A stretch of DNA of 64,000 bases from the NCBI RefSeq assembly GCF_013911965.1, contig NZ_JACESE010000001.1, positions 1 through 64,000 on the forward strand. Direction: 5' to 3'. The first letter of the stretch is position 1, and each line of letters begins with the position of its first letter. This document shows, piece after piece, positions 60,250 to 64,000 of the stretch. Under the pieces are notes generated by a model. That model did no database searches and was not told the DNA's origin. It worked only from the letters and a program-made list of their open reading frames with translations. A program made the translations under genes and the position numbers. The stretch is from Phenylobacterium sp. (GTDB lineage Bacteria > Pseudomonadota > Alphaproteobacteria > Caulobacterales > Caulobacteraceae).

Positions 60250-60334
60250 GCGCCGCGCCTAGTCCATCTGCGTCATGCGAGGAGGCGGCGCGCCCCTTAT
60301 CCCGCGGCCATCGTTGGCCAATCGGGAGAAGACG

Positions 60335-60412
60335 GTGCGCCACCTTATCCTGGCTCTCGGCGTTCTGGCGGCGGCCTGTGCGGTCGCCGTCAGCGGCGGG
60401 GGCCTTTTCTAA
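60335..60412 (+). CDS. Possible 25-residue membrane peptide
   Basis: A GTG-started frame with a GGGAGAAG site encodes a 25-residue peptide: a basic start (RH), then hydrophobic LILALGVLAAACAVAVSGGG ending LF. The length and sequence resemble a lone signal-type helix with an AAAC lipobox-like centre. It follows the glycine-zipper lipoprotein gene by 85 bases. Such short frames arise by chance, so the call is tentative. Confidence 0.35.
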   Translation: MRHLILALGVLAAACAVAVSGGGLF

Positions 60413-60495
60413 GCTCGACCTTTGCGTCGGGTCACGCCTTGACATGCAATCCCCGCTTGCGCCCATAGGCCGCAGGTTGAGGGGGAGTTGTAGAA

Positions 60496-63400
60496 GTGCG
60501 GCGTCTGCGTTCCGCGCTCATGGCGAGCGCGTTTGGCCTTTCAGGCCTGTTGGCCGGTCCGGCCTGGGGCATCGTTCCCAACGACGATCTGCTGGGGGTG
60601 AACCCCGACGGCACGGTCGATGAGACACAGGTGCTCGACTCCGGCGTCACCGGGGTGGGCGTCACCTTCTTCGATATTGGCGGCGCGACGAGCATCTGCA
60701 CGACGACGCTGATCAACCCGCGGACGGCGATTCTCGCCTCGCACTGCGTCAACCAGGTCCCCGACGCCGAGTGGGGCGCAGGGGCGCGGGCGGCCGTCAG
60801 CTTCCTCGCCGATGCGCTCCCCGGCGTGCAGGCGTGGCACAGGTCCGGGGGCGAGAACCAGCCCGGCCTGTCGACCTACAATGTGGTCGATATCACCTTC
60901 GACCCCCGCTCGCTGGCGCTCGCCGACGATCCGGCCGGCTATCAGCAGGCCGACGTGGCGCTGGCGGCGCTGGGCGCGCCGGCGATCGACGTGCCGAAGT
61001 GGAAGCTGCTGTTCTCCCCCCTTCCCGGCCCGACCGACGTGGTGTTCACGGGCTACGGCAACACAGGCTCGGGGACTGACGGGGCGGTGAACGCCGACGG
61101 GCTGCTGCGCCGCACGGTGACCAACCGGATCGACGTCCTGGCGTCTCCCTCCGATATCGCTCAGGCCATCTATCTGCTGAGCGGCGAGGCGCCTCCCAAC
61201 GTGTCGCCGACCTTCACCGCCGACGTGTACATCTACGATTTCGACCCCCCGTCCGGGGTCCGCATCGGCGCCGACGGCCTGCCCTACGCCAACCTCGGCG
61301 GGGACGCGACGGAGCGCGAGGGCAGCGCCGCCCCGGGCGACTCCGGCGGGCCGCTGATCGTCCCGAGCCTGGGCGACAACCTGCTGGCCGGCGTCGTGTC
61401 GGGCGGCTTCTACTATCCGGTCGATGCGCCGGAGGCGGGCTACGGCCAGTTCGCCTTCTACCAGCCGCTTTCCCTCTATTGGGACTGGATCGTCGACAAC
61501 AACTTCTACCGCTATGTCGGCGCCAAGGGCGGGGACGGCGACTGGTTCGACCCGGACCACTGGGCGGAGCGCCTCGATCCCGCCTACCAGGTGCTGACCG
61601 GCGCGGGCGTGGTGAACGGGCTGCCCGACACGCCGGCCCTTGGGGCAAACGGCGTGGGCGAGAACTTCGGCGAGATCTGCATCGAAGGCGCCGGCTGCCT
61701 GAACATGGCCGACGCCAACAATCCCGAGAGCGACACGCCGCGCTTCCCGGTGAGCGGCCCGGGCTCCAGCGGCTTCGTCCCGAACAACGGCTTCTACGGC
61801 CCGGATGGCGCCGTCCGCTTCTATGACGTCACCCTGTCGGAGGCCGGAACGACGCGGCTTGCCGGGTTCGCCGAGATCGACGCCTTGACCGTCGCCGGCG
61901 CCGCCCGCCTCGACATCGCCCGCGAGGCCGGCCTGGCCCTGGCGATTGGCACGGAGACCTACGGCGGCTGGATCGACGTGGACGGCCTGCTGCAGACCCC
62001 GACCTTCACCGGCGCGGCCGGTCTGCTGACCGGCTCGGGCCGCGTGCGGGCCTACAGCTTCCAGTCGGCCATGGGCGTCGGCCCTGGAGACTTCGGCGAA
62101 CTCGGCACGCTGACCCTGCAGACCGACGCCCTGCTGGCGGCCGAGAACGTCCTGCAGATCGACGTGGCGCGCAGCGGCGCAGACCGTTTGGCGGTGATCG
62201 CCGATCCTGAAGCGGCCCAGCCCTCCACCGGCGGTCTGATCCTGGGCGGCCTCCTGGTGCTGAACCCGCTGGCGGCCGACCGCCCCCGCGCCGGCGACCG
62301 CTTCACCATCGTCAGCGCCGAGGGCGGCTTCCTGAACGACTTCGATGGCGTCGCCGACCTTCCCGGCGTTCTGCGCGGGGAGCTGGTCTATGGCGCGAAC
62401 GCCATCGATGTGCTGATCGAGGCCGGTCTCTACGCCGACATCGCCGACATGTCCGACGCCAGCCAGGCCCCCTACGCCCGGCTGCTGGACGCCGCCCGCG
62501 GCCCCGCCGACGGGCCCCTGGCCGGCCTCTACGACGGCCTCGACTTCCTGGAGGGCGAAGAGCTGAGCGCCGGCCTGCGCAGTCTGGCCCCGCTCGGCCT
62601 GCAGAACGCCGAGGTGCTCGGCCGCCTGCAGACGGAGTCCGTCGCCCGCGCCGTCGCCGACCGCGCCCCGCTGGGGGTGAAGAACGCCGGCGCCTTCATC
62701 GCCTATGGCCAGGGCCGCGGCGATGGACTTTCGCAAGCCTTCAACGCCAAGACGCAGATCGAGTCCGAATGGCTGGTCGGCGGCGGCGAGGCCCGGCTCG
62801 GTTCGGCCACCGTCGGCGGGGCGCTCGCCTACGCTCGCGGCGATCTCGACCTGCCCACGCCCCAGGCGGAGGGCGAGAGCAAGCTCTGGCAGGCGATCGC
62901 CTTCGGCCGGCTGGAAGGCGCCGCACGGCCCTGGACGCTGGAAGCCTCGGTCGGCCTCGGCCGTCAGGACCTGGAGTTCCGCCGCGCCTTCACGGCCGGC
63001 GGCCTCGCCTACGCCGCGGCCGGCGACACCGAGGCCGACCTCTATACGGCCACGATCGCGGGGACCTGGGACCTGCCCCTCGATTCCGGCCTGAAGCTCG
63101 TGCCGCAGGCCTCCCTGCGCGCCGCCCGGTTCGAGGTCGACGGCTTCACCGAGACCGGCGGCCCGGCCGCCCTGCGCGTCGACGGCTTCGAGGCCGACAG
63201 CGTCCAGGGCCGGATCGGCGTGGGCTTGGAGGGGCGTCTGCCGGTCGCCTCGGGCAAGCTCAGCGTGCGGGGCCGCCTGGCCCTGGCCCACGAGTTCGCC
63301 GAGGCGCCGGACGCCGCGATCGCCTTCGCCGCCAACGGCGCCGCGCGCGTATCGGCCGGCTTCCCCGACCGGGACGAGGACTGGCGCGAGGCCGGCCTGG

Positions 63401-63513
63401 CCGTGGCCTATGAGGACGGCCCGCTCGCCCTCACCCTGGCGGCCGAGGCCGATCTGGGACGGGACGAGGCGGATCTGGTCGATGTGAGCCTGCGCGCCGC
63501 CTGGCGCTTCTAG
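60496..63513 (+). CDS. Autotransporter with trypsin-like serine protease domain
   Basis: A 1005 aa type V secreted protein. The signal peptide (about 1-25, cleavage PAWG) precedes a chymotrypsin-fold protease: His in ILASHCVN (about 82), Asp in ADVALAAL (near 154) and Ser in APGDSGGPL (near 281). A beta-helical passenger/linker with autotransporter repeats ([14 protein letters not shown]) follows, and a C-terminal 12-strand beta-barrel domain from about 730 ends in the outer-membrane signature AWRF. The start is a GTG with a GGGAG site. It probably cleaves itself or extracellular substrates. Confidence 0.9.
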   Translation: MRRLRSALMASAFGLSGLLAGPAWGIVPNDDLLGVNPDGTVDETQVLDSGVTGVGVTFFDIGGATSICTTTLINPRTAILASHCVNQVPDAEWGAGARAAVSFLADALPGVQAWHRSGGENQPGLSTYNVVDITFDPRSLALADDPAGYQQADVALAALGAPAIDVPKWKLLFSPLPGPTDVVFTGYGNTGSGTDGAVNADGLLRRTVTNRIDVLASPSDIAQAIYLLSGEAPPNVSPTFTADVYIYDFDPPSGVRIGADGLPYANLGGDATEREGSAAPGDSGGPLIVPSLGDNLLAGVVSGGFYYPVDAPEAGYGQFAFYQPLSLYWDWIVDNNFYRYVGAKGGDGDWFDPDHWAERLDPAYQVLTGAGVVNGLPDTPALGANGVGENFGEICIEGAGCLNMADANNPESDTPRFPVSGPGSSGFVPNNGFYGPDGAVRFYDVTLSEAGTTRLAGFAEIDALTVAGAARLDIAREAGLALAIGTETYGGWIDVDGLLQTPTFTGAAGLLTGSGRVRAYSFQSAMGVGPGDFGELGTLTLQTDALLAAENVLQIDVARSGADRLAVIADPEAAQPSTGGLILGGLLVLNPLAADRPRAGDRFTIVSAEGGFLNDFDGVADLPGVLRGELVYGANAIDVLIEAGLYADIADMSDASQAPYARLLDAARGPADGPLAGLYDGLDFLEGEELSAGLRSLAPLGLQNAEVLGRLQTESVARAVADRAPLGVKNAGAFIAYGQGRGDGLSQAFNAKTQIESEWLVGGGEARLGSATVGGALAYARGDLDLPTPQAEGESKLWQAIAFGRLEGAARPWTLEASVGLGRQDLEFRRAFTAGGLAYAAAGDTEADLYTATIAGTWDLPLDSGLKLVPQASLRAARFEVDGFTETGGPAALRVDGFEADSVQGRIGVGLEGRLPVASGKLSVRGRLALAHEFAEAPDAAIAFAANGAARVSAGFPDRDEDWREAGLAVAYEDGPLALTLAAEADLGRDEADLVDVSLRAAWRF

Positions 63514-63595
63514 ACCCGTGAACGGCGGGCTGCTGGCGCCACGGTGTCAGCAGCCCCGCTGGCGCCGGAGCCTGCGCGCGCCTACCTTGGCGTTC

Positions 63596-64000
63596 ATGCC
63601 GCGTTCCAAGACCGCTCCTCCCCCGTCTTCCGACGGCGTCGCCGACATGTCGGCGGCCTTCGACTACAATGACGCCGCCATGCCGATGCTGTGGAAGCCG
63701 CACCGGCCCGCGCGCCCGTCCAAGTCGGAGGGCGGCAAGAGGTTCAAGCTGGTCAGCGACTATCAGCCGGCCGGCGACCAGCCGCAGGCGATCCGGGAGC
63801 TGGTGGAGGGCGTCAACGCCCACGAGCACGACCAGGTCCTGCTGGGCGTCACCGGCTCGGGCAAGACCTTCACCATGGCCCAGGTGATCGCCGAGACGCA
63901 GCGCCCGGCCCTGATCCTGGCGCCGAACAAGACGCTGGCGGCCCAGCTCTATTCCGAGTTCAAGGCCTTCTTCCCGGAGAACGCGGTCGAGTTCTTCGTG
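63596..64000 (+). CDS. uvrB: Excinuclease ABC subunit B, N-terminal part (runs off window)
   Basis: First 135 codons of UvrB, the DNA-helicase-like damage-verifying subunit of nucleotide excision repair. After a roughly 50-residue species-specific extension, the canonical start [20 protein letters not shown] and the Walker A motif [12 protein letters not shown] are visible, then [27 protein letters not shown]. The ATG at 63596 opens the extension; a later start would give a more typical length. The gene continues beyond base 64000. Confidence 0.95.
   Translation, partial: MPRSKTAPPPSSDGVADMSAAFDYNDAAMPMLWKPHRPARPSKSEGGKRFKLVSDYQPAGDQPQAIRELVEGVNAHEHDQVLLGVTGSGKTFTMAQVIAETQRPALILAPNKTLAAQLYSEFKAFFPENAVEFFV

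Noticed and set aside
63527-63556. Hairpin after the autotransporter gene as a terminator
   Set aside because: GGGCTGCTG/CAGCAGCCC pairs perfectly but is followed by CGCTGGCG with no U-tract; termination is not supported.

Overview
The window is a high-GC bacterial chromosome segment that looks like an alphaproteobacterium of the Caulobacterales (Phenylobacterium/Caulobacter type). This rests on uniformly GC-rich codon use, FecI/FecR/TonB-receptor signalling, the pseudaminic-acid genes used for flagellin glycosylation in Caulobacter, SleB-type cell wall hydrolases, DUF1330, DUF1272 and DUF1003 proteins, and an RMD1/DUF155 protein. Genus is inferred, not proven. Genes are densely packed, often overlapping by 1 to 4 bases (ATGA or TGATG junctions), with convergent pairs sharing CTAG stops.

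Layout. 1-5.3 kb: tail of an IS5-type transposase, then a minus-strand unit of an FCD-GntR regulator, a D-2-hydroxyacid dehydrogenase and a LeuC/LeuD-like dehydratase pair, with a divergent LysR gene. 5.3-11.2 kb: a minus-strand surface-signalling operon (FecI sigma, FecR anti-sigma, STN-TonB receptor) that ends in a GlpQ-like phosphodiesterase, then a tRNA with CAT anticodon. 11.3-18.4 kb: SIMPL protein, panD, lipoprotein esterase, serine hydrolase, small secreted and flagellar-type proteins, an RMD1 protein and a CoaD-like protein. 18.5-24.3 kb: rpoD, dnaG and an ECF41-type sigma operon, all on the minus strand. 24.4-27.1 kb: HAD hydrolase, a PAS-HisKA-REC protein and small DUF proteins. 27.2-37.4 kb: carA with a candidate attenuator, an ECF/anti-sigma pair, cupin, cold shock protein, carB, a histidine-rich microprotein behind a structured leader, GNAT, SDR, kinase-like protein and greA. 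37.5-43.5 kb: an ELM1-family protein and a nonulosonic (pseudaminic) acid cluster. 43.5-50.6 kb: trxB, a MurA-like enzyme, GNAT, SleB lipoprotein and a hybrid histidine kinase. 50.6-54.2 kb: nadABC behind two matching palindromes. 54.2-64 kb: glycosyltransferase, small proteins, DJ-1/PfpI enzyme and GlxA regulator, DUF1003, a second SleB protein, a glycine-zipper lipoprotein, an autotransporter protease and the start of uvrB.

The most interesting signals are regulatory. The nadABC leader has two identical-half-site palindromes 74 bp apart with a terminator-like hairpin between them. The carA leader has mutually exclusive terminator and antiterminator folds. A structured leader precedes a histidine-rich single-span microprotein. 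Other points are a DnaG lacking all four usual zinc ligands, a histidine-kinase-like protein without an ATPase domain, and an FAD oxidoreductase embedded in the pseudaminic-acid genes. Starts were moved from the longest reading frame wherever a ribosome binding site, signal peptide or family alignment supported a later codon.
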